A stretch of 17,808 nucleotides of DNA from Candidatus Zipacnadia bacterium (GTDB lineage: Bacteria; Armatimonadota; Zipacnadia; Zipacnadales; Zipacnadaceae). The translations under genes and the position numbers were made by a program. Below, one piece after another: positions 1-6,664 of this stretch (the first letter of the stretch is position 1; each line of letters starts with the position of its first letter). Location of the stretch: contig JALGTI010000027.1 in assembly GCA_029821455.1 (NCBI GenBank), forward strand, positions 1-17,808. The letters run 5' to 3'. The notes under the pieces were generated by a model, which did no database searches, had not been told where the DNA came from, and saw nothing but the letters and a program-made list of their open reading frames with translations.

Positions 1-193
1 AACAGCCCGCGCCTTCTTTGAAGTCTTGTGTCTCCAGCGCAACCGTGCCGGTCCACTCGTGACCAAGCTCCGGCTGGGCCGGATGGTAGACCGACGGATC
101 CTCCATACTGTCCACGAGCCTGATCTCCTGGTCAGCAACCACAAGCCAGCACGAAGCCAGCAAAATCAGCAACGTCATCACCCAAGTACGCAT
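1..193 (-). CDS. Secreted protein of unknown function, N-terminal part only (runs off left edge)
   Basis: Reading leftward, an open frame of about 64 codons starts at an ATG at 193-191 and continues without a stop to the window edge. The first 20 or so residues (MRTWVMTLLILLASCWLVVA) form a typical Sec signal peptide: a basic start, a hydrophobic core and a small residue at the cleavage region. The mature part begins DQEIRLVDSMEDPS and later reads DFKEGAGC. That pattern resembles the start of beta-sandwich (LamG or carbohydrate-binding-like) modules in secreted glycan-active proteins, but too little is present to name a family. An AGGAGG lies 7 bases upstream of this ATG, while a second ATG directly before it (196-194) would be only 4 bases away. 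Exported nature is fairly secure; the specific role is unknown. Confidence 0.65.
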   Translation of the reverse strand, partial: MRTWVMTLLILLASCWLVVADQEIRLVDSMEDPSVYHPAQPELGHEWTGTVALETQDFKEGAGC

Positions 194-200
194 CATCAGA

Positions 201-206
201 CCTCCT
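201..206 (-). promoter_or_regulatory. Ribosome binding site of the left-edge secreted protein
   Basis: The plus strand reads CCTCCT, which is a perfect AGGAGG on the minus strand. It sits 7 bases before the ATG at 193 and 4 bases before the ATG at 196. It supports a real gene start here and favours the ATG at 193. Confidence 0.6.
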
Positions 207-278
207 GGCCCAAATACACTGCAACTGCGCACCTTCGCCGCAATGCCGCTGAAACGGCAGTTGATGCAGGCGTAATCT

Positions 279-316
279 AAGCCCATGGTACTCCCTGAAG
301 CCCATGGTACTCCCTG
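279..316. repeat. Perfect 19-bp tandem direct duplication
   Basis: The unit AAGCCCATGGTACTCCCTG occurs twice back to back, at 279-297 and 298-316, with no mismatch. It lies in the spacer between the end of rng and the start of the left-edge secreted gene, so it sits in the upstream region of that gene. A TTGACA hexamer on the minus strand (321-326) is just beyond it. Perfect identity suggests a recent slippage or duplication event. Function, if any, is unknown. Confidence 0.9.
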
Positions 317-347
317 CACTTGTCAACCGATTCTTGCGACAGTCTCT

Positions 348-2030
348 CTAGAGAGGAGTGGCTATTCCGTACGACCTGTCCACCTTCGTTAACCTCGCCC
401 GCAGCGGCTGGTCTCGGTCCGGCGAGGCCTCGGGGACTTCCACAATGTAGCCATTCACAGCAGCCACTAGGCCAGCCTGGGAAACCGGCAGGGCCTGGCC
501 CGGCTCGATCTGCAGCTTGCTACCTGTGCGGTAGGGAAGGTACTTCTTGCGCAGCTCCCGTCCCCTGCCAGGCTCGATGTCATAACGCTCGGGATGGAAA
601 TGTTCACCGGTGCGGATGAATAACTGCGCCCCCAGCTCCTCCTCCAGTCGCCTAGCCTCCTCGCCGTGCGGGCCAACCAGAGTCAGAGCCACCGCCGGCG
701 CCGCAAACAACGCATAGTCCTTGGCGCCATTCCCTCGCACTTGAGCACGGAGGTCGGCAATAGCTCGCAACGCCACGGTCTCAGGCGACAGCACCCTGCC
801 TCGGCCGTTGCACCACGGGCATTCGGTCTGCAGTTGCTGGGCCAGGCTATCTCCCGTGCGCTTGCGCGTCATCTCCACCAGCCCCAGTGGAGTGATGTGC
901 ATAATGCGCGTGCGCATGCGGTCGCTGGCAAACGCCTTTCGGAACGCACTAGTGACCTGCGCACGGTGACGCTGTTTATCCATATCAATAAGGTCAACGA
1001 CGATGATGCCACCGATGCCGCGCAAGCGCAGTTGCCTGGCGATCTCATCACAGGCCTCCAGGTTCGTCCGCAGCACTGTCTCCTGCAGGCTGCCACTGCC
1101 AGTGAACTTCCCGGTGTTCACATCAATGACGGTGAGTGCCTCGGTCGGCTCTATGTTTATCCACCCACCATGCGGCAGCCATACCTGGGGGCGCAGGGCC
1201 CGCTCTGTCTGCTGCTCGATTTCATAGCGACTGAAGATCGGCTCCGCGTCCTTGTACAACCTGATTCGGTTGCGCAGGCGCGGTGCCACGTTATCCACGA
1301 TATTGAGGACCTTGTCATAGGTTACCTTATCATCCACGACAAATTCACTGGTCCTGGTGGACAGCACATCGCGCACCACCTCGAATACCAGGCTGAGGTC
1401 CTCGTGCACCAACGCCGGTGCCTCAACCTGCCGCATCTTCCCCTGGATGGAGCGCCACAGTCGCATCAGGAACTTAACGTCGGCTTCCAGTTCCGTACGC
1501 CCAATGCCCTCAGCGTTCGTGCGGACGATAATGCCAAAGCCCTCGGGCTTGATCTTCTCGGCCAGGCTGCGCAGCCGTTCCCGTTCCTTGTCATCGGCGA
1601 GCTTCTTGGAAACGCCGACTTTGCCCCGACCGTTGGCCATCAATACCAGATAGCGGCCAGGCAGGGAGATGCGGCGAGTCGCCCGCGCCCCTTTGGCCTC
1701 CACGGGGCCCTTGGTCACCTGAACCAGGAACTCATCGCCCTTCTTGACCACGGTTCTGATAGGGGGCAAGCTCTCCATCTTGCGGCGCATCTGCGCGCGC
1801 GTTGGCTCTTCGAGGAGGGCATCGGAGACGTGCAGGAACACATTCTTCTCTATTCCGCAGTCCACAAAGGCCGCATCTAAGGCCGAGACGACATTCTCCA
1901 CGCGCCCCAGGTAGATGTTCCCGACGACGCTGCTTTCACGCTCATACAGCAGTTCGGCCAGACGCTTATCTTCCAGTATCGCCACCCGCGTCTGGCGACG
2001 ATCAACGTTCACAATAATCTGATTTTCCAT
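348..2030 (-). CDS. rng: Ribonuclease E/G (Rne/Rng family)
   Basis: The 560-residue protein matches the catalytic half of RNase E/G, an endoribonuclease that cuts single-stranded A/U-rich RNA and acts in rRNA maturation and mRNA decay. The N-terminal S1-type RNA-binding region includes VGNIYLGRVENVVSALDAAF (about 36-55). The DNase-I-like catalytic region carries VIDVNTGKFTG with D303 and VVDLIDM with D346, the two magnesium-binding aspartates. The zinc-link is CPWC at C404 and C407. These four positions coincide with E. coli RNase E numbering. The long degradosome scaffold of E. coli RNase E is absent. About 120 residues follow the zinc-link, the last 60 possibly an OB/TRAM-like fold (not proven). 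The ATG at 2030 is the natural start, with only a weak AGGGA very close to it. The gene is downstream of the two radical-SAM-associated genes, a neighbourhood known from several phyla. No clear terminator follows, although a 12-bp palindrome spans the stop codon. Confidence 0.95.
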   Translation of the reverse strand: MENQIIVNVDRRQTRVAILEDKRLAELLYERESSVVGNIYLGRVENVVSALDAAFVDCGIEKNVFLHVSDALLEEPTRAQMRRKMESLPPIRTVVKKGDEFLVQVTKGPVEAKGARATRRISLPGRYLVLMANGRGKVGVSKKLADDKERERLRSLAEKIKPEGFGIIVRTNAEGIGRTELEADVKFLMRLWRSIQGKMRQVEAPALVHEDLSLVFEVVRDVLSTRTSEFVVDDKVTYDKVLNIVDNVAPRLRNRIRLYKDAEPIFSRYEIEQQTERALRPQVWLPHGGWINIEPTEALTVIDVNTGKFTGSGSLQETVLRTNLEACDEIARQLRLRGIGGIIVVDLIDMDKQRHRAQVTSAFRKAFASDRMRTRIMHITPLGLVEMTRKRTGDSLAQQLQTECPWCNGRGRVLSPETVALRAIADLRAQVRGNGAKDYALFAAPAVALTLVGPHGEEARRLEEELGAQLFIRTGEHFHPERYDIEPGRGRELRKKYLPYRTGSKLQIEPGQALPVSQAGLVAAVNGYIVEVPEASPDRDQPLRARLTKVDRSYGIATPL

Positions 2031-2140
2031 TTCCCTACAAATACTCTCCTCTGCGCCACTGTGTTGGCACTAGGCCAGCTATCCGCCGGAGCGTCTCCCC
2101 GGATGGCACACAGACGGCGCACTCAAAAGAATTGGTGAAC

Positions 2141-2812
2141 CTATCGAAGGCCGGTGCGAACGGTTCGCGCCACGGCCACTTCGCCTTCTGGCAGGGCCTG
2201 GGCCAGACACTGGAAGACTTCCTCTGGCTTCACCAGCCGCCCCTCACCTAGCCCCAACTCAACCTCCAGTGTCACAAAGCCCTCGGCCTCACTGCTCAAT
2301 CTCGCATCATATATATATGGGCGGATGTCCACCTGCACGCTCTTGCGCTTGGTCTGACGCTGCACTAACAGCTCATCAGCGCCCAGGCAACTCGCCAGGG
2401 CCTCATCAAGCGCCTGAGGCCACCGCGGACTCTCTCCACTCAAAAACAGCTCATAACTGGCCACCGACAAGTCAGCAAATGGCGAACGCCGACCCCGCAT
2501 CAACACCTGCGCACTAGCGACCTGCAGGTCATCGAACAGTTGTGGCAACAGCTTCTTCCCGATGTCGCGTGGTGAGACCTCCCTGGCCAGGTCCACGGCG
2601 CACAATTCCGCCAGCCCCTCAACGCCCACCGGCAGCGGGTGCGCGAAGCTCAGCTTCATATGCGGATTGAAGCCCTGCGAATAGGCCACCGGCAGCCCGC
2701 TGCGTCGCAGTGCCCGCTCAAAAGCGCGGCTGATATCGAGATGCCCCAACCAGCGCAGCCGACCGACCTTGCAGTAGGTCAGCCTCGCATACGGACGCTG
2801 ACCATCAAGCAT
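2141..2812 (-). CDS. TIGR03936 / DUF2344 family radical-SAM-linked protein
   Basis: The 223-residue protein begins with a region typical of DUF2344: YARLTYCKVGRLRWLGHLD, then RAFERALRRSGLPVAYSQGF and NPHMKLSFAHPLPVG. Family members are always found beside, or fused to the C-terminus of, a TIGR03960 radical SAM protein. That is the case here: the start overlaps the upstream gene by 8 bases (ATGCTTGA), implying translational coupling. A GGAGGT lies 8 bases before the ATG. The biochemical function of the pair is not established. The distance to rng is 110 bases without a convincing promoter, so rng is probably co-transcribed. Family assignment is firm; function is unknown. Confidence 0.9.
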   Translation of the reverse strand: MLDGQRPYARLTYCKVGRLRWLGHLDISRAFERALRRSGLPVAYSQGFNPHMKLSFAHPLPVGVEGLAELCAVDLAREVSPRDIGKKLLPQLFDDLQVASAQVLMRGRRSPFADLSVASYELFLSGESPRWPQALDEALASCLGADELLVQRQTKRKSVQVDIRPYIYDARLSSEAEGFVTLEVELGLGEGRLVKPEEVFQCLAQALPEGEVAVARTVRTGLR

Positions 2813-4622
2813 CCCCAGCCACCTCCGGACACTGGGCTACCAACTCTTGCATCCCGCACCCGAGACACCGGCCCTCCCGGCAATCCGGCGTGACCTCACC
2901 TTCCCCGCTGCGCCGCAGTTCGGCCAGCAAGAAGTTCTTGGTCACGCCGCAGTCAATGTGGTCCCACGGCAGGCGCTCATCGGTATCGAAGCTGCATCCA
3001 GCTATTTCTCTCAGGCTCAGACCACAATCTGTGAATGCCTGTTCCCATGCTTCAGACCGGAAATGGTCGCCCCACGAGTCCAGCACGCAGCCAAGCTGAT
3101 ATGCGCGCTCAATGACCTCGGCCAGCTCACGCCCACCACGCGCCAGCGCACCCTCAACTATCGCCTGGTGCGCATCGTGGCAGGCCAGCCTCACATGCTT
3201 GCGCGGCATTTCTGCGGCCAGCAGCTCCTGACGCGACAGCAGGTCCTCATGACTGGCCTGCCGACACCACTGGAACGGCGTGTGCGGCTTAGGTATGAAC
3301 CCGGCTACGCTGACATTCACCCGCAAGCGCCCGAAGCGCCGCTCCATCGTGCGGCGGCCAACCTCAATGACCTGCTGGACGAGGCGGGCGATGGCCACTA
3401 CATCTTCCTCGGTCTCCCCTGGCAGTCCAATCATAAAGTAGAGCTTGATGGTGATCCATCCGGCCTCGAACGCGGCAGTGACAGCCTCCAGCAAATCGGC
3501 GTCGCTCACTTGCTTGTTGATGCTGTTGCGCAGCCGCTCGGTGCCGGCCTCAGGCGCGAGGGTCAGCCCGGACTTCCGCACCCGACTCACCTTCTCAGCC
3601 AACTCAACGCTGAAAGTGTCCGTACGCAGCGACGGCAGACCCACAGAGATGCGCTTACCCGCGAACTCGTCGTTCAGAGCGTCTACCAACTCGGCAATCT
3701 GCGTGTGGTCGGGGCAGTTCAGCGAGACCAGCGAGATTTCGTCATAGCCAGTGTTGGCGATTATCTCCCGTGCCTGCTCCAGCAGCGTCTCAACACGCCT
3801 CTCCCGCACCGGGCGGTATATCGTACCAGCCTGACAGAACCGACACCCGCGCGTGCATCCCCGCGCAATCTCAATCTGGGCGCGATCATGCACAATCTCC
3901 GGCCACGGCACCACCGGCGCAGTCGGATATGACGCTGAGTCCAGGCCCTGCAACACCCGGCGGGTTATGTGGCACCTGTCCGGGTTATGCAGCGCCGGCA
4001 CATATACCCCTCGCAATGCAGCCCACGCCTCCAACACCGCATCACGCTCGCCGCCCGCCTCTTTGAAGGCGTCAATCAGCTCCCCGACCGCCTCTTCCCC
4101 ATCGCCGATGACAAAGGCATCAAAGAACGGGACAACCGGCTCCGGATTGAATGCACACGGCCCGCCTCCGACAACCAGAGGGCTGCTGTCCCGCTGCTCA
4201 GCCCGCAGCGGCAGGCCGCTGAGTTCCAGTAGCGCCAGCACGCTGGTGTAATTCAGCTCATGCTGCAGTGTGATCCCGAAGATATCGCATTCGCAGACTG
4301 GCGTGCCGGTTTCCAGGGTCCCCAGCTTCAGGTTCTCCTGCCCCATCAGCTTCACGGCATCGTCGGCCGGCAGGTACACACGCTCACAGGCCGCGTCATC
4401 GCGCTGGTTGATGACGTGGTACAGGATGTGGCTACCGATATGCGACATCCCCACCTCATACAGATCCGGGTAAGCCAGGGCAAAGCGCACGGCCACCTCA
4501 TCAGCCTCTTTGGCTATGCTGTTGAGCTCAGCGCCGATGTAGCGGGCGGGAGTCTGAACCTGACCCAGGAGCCGTTCGGGGAGCACACCGCTGTATTCAT
4601 GACCCGGGGAACGACCTGACAT
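2805..4622 (-). CDS. TIGR03960-like B12-binding-type radical SAM protein
   Basis: The protein is 605 residues from the ATG at 4622. It has an N-terminal cobalamin-binding-like region (ALAYPDLYEVGMSHIG, later PLVVGGGPCAFNPEP and FVIGDGEEAV). The radical SAM core has the cluster motif CTRGCRFC with C256, C260 and C263, the CX3CX2C ligands of the 4Fe-4S cluster that cleaves S-adenosylmethionine. Further core signatures are GLTLAPEAGTERLR and KLYFMIGLPGE. The C-terminus has a cysteine-rich stretch (CREGRCLGCG) of unknown role. The substrate is unknown; its tight link to the DUF2344 protein and RNase E/G suggests an RNA or translation-related modification, which is inference. An in-frame TTG three codons upstream (4631) is an alternative start. 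It has no Shine-Dalgarno sequence, but neither does the ATG. Confidence 0.92.
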   Translation of the reverse strand: MSGRSPGHEYSGVLPERLLGQVQTPARYIGAELNSIAKEADEVAVRFALAYPDLYEVGMSHIGSHILYHVINQRDDAACERVYLPADDAVKLMGQENLKLGTLETGTPVCECDIFGITLQHELNYTSVLALLELSGLPLRAEQRDSSPLVVGGGPCAFNPEPVVPFFDAFVIGDGEEAVGELIDAFKEAGGERDAVLEAWAALRGVYVPALHNPDRCHITRRVLQGLDSASYPTAPVVPWPEIVHDRAQIEIARGCTRGCRFCQAGTIYRPVRERRVETLLEQAREIIANTGYDEISLVSLNCPDHTQIAELVDALNDEFAGKRISVGLPSLRTDTFSVELAEKVSRVRKSGLTLAPEAGTERLRNSINKQVSDADLLEAVTAAFEAGWITIKLYFMIGLPGETEEDVVAIARLVQQVIEVGRRTMERRFGRLRVNVSVAGFIPKPHTPFQWCRQASHEDLLSRQELLAAEMPRKHVRLACHDAHQAIVEGALARGGRELAEVIERAYQLGCVLDSWGDHFRSEAWEQAFTDCGLSLREIAGCSFDTDERLPWDHIDCGVTKNFLLAELRRSGEGEVTPDCREGRCLGCGMQELVAQCPEVAGDA

Positions 4623-4640
4623 AGCTTGCAATCTGTACTA

Positions 4641-4669
4641 ATGATAAGCCAAACCAGAGGGTCTGTCAA
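4641..4669 (-). promoter_or_regulatory. Sigma-70 promoter for the radical SAM - DUF2344 - rng operon
   Basis: On the minus strand there is a perfect -35 TTGACA (4669-4664), a spacer of exactly 17 bases, and a -10 TATCAT (4646-4641, five of six matches to TATAAT). It lies in the 58-base gap between the DUF362 gene and the radical SAM gene and points at the latter. The ATG at 4622 is 18 bases past the -10, giving a very short leader of roughly 11 bases, which fits the absence of a Shine-Dalgarno sequence. Confidence 0.75.
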
Positions 4670-4680
4670 GGGCAGAGGCG

Positions 4681-5802
4681 CTACACAATCCTCGACAGTA
4701 GACTCCGCCGCACTTCGATAGCATCCTGGGGGCAGGCTTCAGTGCAGCAGAAGCACTCGATGCACTTCTGATAGTCAATCACCGCATAATCTTCTACCAC
4801 AATCGCCCCTGCCGGGCAGACCTGCGCACAGCCTCCGCAGGCGATGCAGCGCTCCCGACGCACCCGGGGGCGGATATAGACGAACCGACGCCCCAGCCGT
4901 CCGAGCCACGGCGGGAAACCGCGCATCAGACTGGGCGGCCTGGCGAAGCTGGTGCGCAGATCGTCGGGGTTATCGCCGACTATGGCTATCTGGTTTGGCG
5001 CCGCCGTGCCCCAACCGGCCTCAGCGGCCAGGCTTGTTGTTAGGACCTCCCCAGGCTTGAACCCGATGAAATCCTCCGTGACAGCATCCAGCGCCACTCC
5101 ATCCGTTGAGGCCGCCACCACACCCCATTCGCGCACGCGCCCCTGAGTAGGTCCCGGGCCATCCATTACCAGGATGCCGTCAAGGATATTCAGATGAGGC
5201 ACGAAGGCTCCATAGATGTCGGCTATCGAGCCGCTGAGGGCCGCGAAGGTCGCCAGGACGTGGACTTCGATCCGCTGGCGTGGGGCCAGGCCCCCGACCA
5301 TATTTTTGACCGCACCCGTGTACACCGTCTGGACGTGCGTCTTAGCTTTGGGCAGGTTGATGACCAGGTCAGCTTCCCGCAGCAGGTTAGCGCTCTGGAT
5401 GAATTGCCAATGGTGATGCCGGGGCACCTCAACACGCGAGAAGCCTGCTAAACTGAGCAGCGCAAACTCAACGTCTATGCCTTTGAGCGCCTCCACATAG
5501 CCCGCCTGGCCGAAGATATGGGCGGCCTGGCCGGTCAGATTGTAGGTGGGCTGGTCCGCGATGACAATCTTGCAGCCGGCCTCAGCCGCTAACTCAGCCA
5601 CCCCTCGCAGCAGGGCCGGATGGGTGCAAACTGCCTTCTCCGCTGGTCGAGGGGTAACTAGATTGACCTTCAACAGCACCGTCTTGCCGCCCTGCAGCAG
5701 TCCACCCGCCTCCGGCAGCAGTTCCAGCGCCCGGCGGACCGCTTGGCGCAGTTCCGGCAGCTCATATCTGGAGCATTTCAGCACTGACACGGTGGTTGCC
5801 AT
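4681..5802 (-). CDS. DUF362 domain protein with C-terminal two-cluster 4Fe-4S ferredoxin
   Basis: The protein is 373 residues from the ATG at 5802. The DUF362 part covers about 1-285, with conserved KVNLVTPR (45-52), ADLVINLPKAKTH (144-156), GAVKNMVGG (163-171) and STDGVALDAV (232-241). The C-terminus holds a classic bacterial ferredoxin with two cysteine sets: C319, C322, C325, C329 (CIACGGCAQVCP) and C347, C350, C353, C357 (CIECFCCTEACP). These should bind two 4Fe-4S clusters. No signal peptide is seen, so it is probably cytoplasmic. DUF362 has no settled function; members of this architecture are thought to be redox proteins. The frame stays open 129 codons further upstream, but that stretch has Ser/Arg-rich low-quality composition, overlaps the divergent cofC gene and lacks family similarity, so it was not included. 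An ATG at 5823 is a minor alternative. The gene diverges from cofC. Confidence 0.9.
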   Translation of the reverse strand: MATTVSVLKCSRYELPELRQAVRRALELLPEAGGLLQGGKTVLLKVNLVTPRPAEKAVCTHPALLRGVAELAAEAGCKIVIADQPTYNLTGQAAHIFGQAGYVEALKGIDVEFALLSLAGFSRVEVPRHHHWQFIQSANLLREADLVINLPKAKTHVQTVYTGAVKNMVGGLAPRQRIEVHVLATFAALSGSIADIYGAFVPHLNILDGILVMDGPGPTQGRVREWGVVAASTDGVALDAVTEDFIGFKPGEVLTTSLAAEAGWGTAAPNQIAIVGDNPDDLRTSFARPPSLMRGFPPWLGRLGRRFVYIRPRVRRERCIACGGCAQVCPAGAIVVEDYAVIDYQKCIECFCCTEACPQDAIEVRRSLLSRIV

Positions 5803-5811
5803 AGCGCGGAT

Positions 5812-5841
5812 ACTATAGCACATTGGCGCCGACATTGTCTT
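5812..5841 (-). promoter_or_regulatory. Candidate promoter of the DUF362 gene, possibly leaderless
   Basis: On the minus strand a -10 TATAGT (5817-5812, five of six) is preceded after 18 bases by AAGACA (5841-5836, four of six to TTGACA). Only 9 bases separate the -10 from the ATG at 5802, so transcription would begin at or next to the start codon. No Shine-Dalgarno sequence precedes the ATG, which agrees with a leaderless message. Confidence 0.4.
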
Positions 5842-5920
5842 TGGAAGGTCTTTGCGCGTCGGTGTAGAAAGGTATCCTACCAGACGACGGGTTCGGTACG
5901 CTGACAGCAGGTGACCGGCA

Positions 5921-6598
5921 GTGGTGCAGCTTCGCACTGAACTGGTAGTGGTTGTTCCCCAGAAGTGTCTGGACCGCGCCAAGACACGCCTGTCCGGCGT
6001 GCTGGATGAAGAAGCACGGGTGACCCTGACGCTGGCGCTATTGCGCCGCACCTTGGAGGTCTGTTCAAGACTCGCCGGTGTGGCTCGCTTAATCCTGTGT
6101 GCCCCTGATGATCTAAGGAGCCTGGCTGATAAGTTCAGTGCAGAACTCAGGTGCGGGGGCGATGACGGGATGCGGCGGGACATAACCATGTGTTCGGAGT
6201 GCTGGCACGTTCACGGCCGCGCTGCCTTGCTCATCGTATCGTCGGACCTGCCCCTACTCCAGACTGAGGACCTCCAGCAGGTCATCGCGGCCTGGCAACA
6301 GGGAGCGCAGCTCGTCCTGGTCCCTGATCGCCGCCAGCGTGGCACCAATGTGATGCTGGTCAACGACCCGGAGCACTTTGAGTACGCATTCGGGGAAGTG
6401 GTAGGCCCTGGCAGCTTCCACACTCACAGGAGCCTGGCGGAGGGTCTGGGGTTGACTCTGGCCGTCATTGAGAACCCCAGGCTATCTCTGGACCTAGACC
6501 TGACGGAGGACCTCATCGCATTCGTCGAGCAAGCTCCAGACGACCCCTTGGCCCAGTACTGCAAGGACCAGGCTGATGACCTGTTCAGAACAGAATGA
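5921..6598 (+). CDS. cofC: CofC/FbiD-like guanylyltransferase for coenzyme F420 biosynthesis
   Basis: The 225-residue protein resembles 2-phospho-L-lactate (or phosphoenolpyruvate) guanylyltransferase, which joins GTP and a three-carbon phospho-acid into the F420 side-chain precursor. Visible family motifs are VVPQKCLDRAKTRL (11-24, equivalent to the usual VPVKPL..AKSRL), SSDLPLL (107-113, nucleotide/metal-site Asp109), PDRRQRGTNVML (135-146), GPGSFHTH (162-169) and LDLDLTEDL (190-198). The segment before SSDLP (about 80-98) is unusual: the normal GLN-plus-helix pattern is replaced by a Met/Cys/His-containing stretch, so substrate preference may differ. The start is GTG at 5921, or GTG at 5924, with AGGTGA upstream. 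It is the first gene of the plus-strand set and is divergent from the DUF362 protein. No other F420 gene is in the window. Confidence 0.82.
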   Translation: MVQLRTELVVVVPQKCLDRAKTRLSGVLDEEARVTLTLALLRRTLEVCSRLAGVARLILCAPDDLRSLADKFSAELRCGGDDGMRRDITMCSECWHVHGRAALLIVSSDLPLLQTEDLQQVIAAWQQGAQLVLVPDRRQRGTNVMLVNDPEHFEYAFGEVVGPGSFHTHRSLAEGLGLTLAVIENPRLSLDLDLTEDLIAFVEQAPDDPLAQYCKDQADDLFRTE

Positions 6599-6647
6599 GG
6601 TAGTACCCAACTAGCGATAATCGAAACGTGTTCAATACAACATCATT

Positions 6648-6657
6648 AAAGGAGGAG
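6648..6657 (+). promoter_or_regulatory. Strong ribosome binding site of the aminotransferase gene
   Basis: AAAGGAGGAG, with GGAGG ending 9 bases before the ATG at 6665, is the best Shine-Dalgarno sequence in the window. It suggests this gene is translated more strongly than its neighbours, many of which have weak or absent sites. Confidence 0.75.
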
Positions 6658-6664
6658 ATCACAA

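Noticed and set aside
321..326. TTGACA on the minus strand upstream of the left-edge gene as a promoter -35
   Set aside because: No acceptable -10 lies 16-18 bases downstream; that position falls in the GGGCTT of the tandem repeat.
344..355. CTCTCTAGAGAG palindrome at the rng stop as an intrinsic terminator
   Set aside because: There is no loop and no following T-run on the minus strand; it is just a perfect 12-bp palindrome.
666..1880. 404-codon plus-strand frame opposite rng
   Set aside because: Its composition is a mirror of rng codon bias in a GC-rich genome, with no recognisable motif or ribosome site; rng is certain.
2847..3932. 361-codon plus-strand frame opposite the radical SAM gene
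   Set aside because: Antisense shadow with no motif; the opposite strand carries an unmistakable radical SAM protein.
5803..6189. 129-codon N-terminal extension of the DUF362 frame
   Set aside because: It is Ser/Arg/Thr-rich without family similarity and antisense to the start of cofC. The conserved domain begins right after the ATG at 5802.
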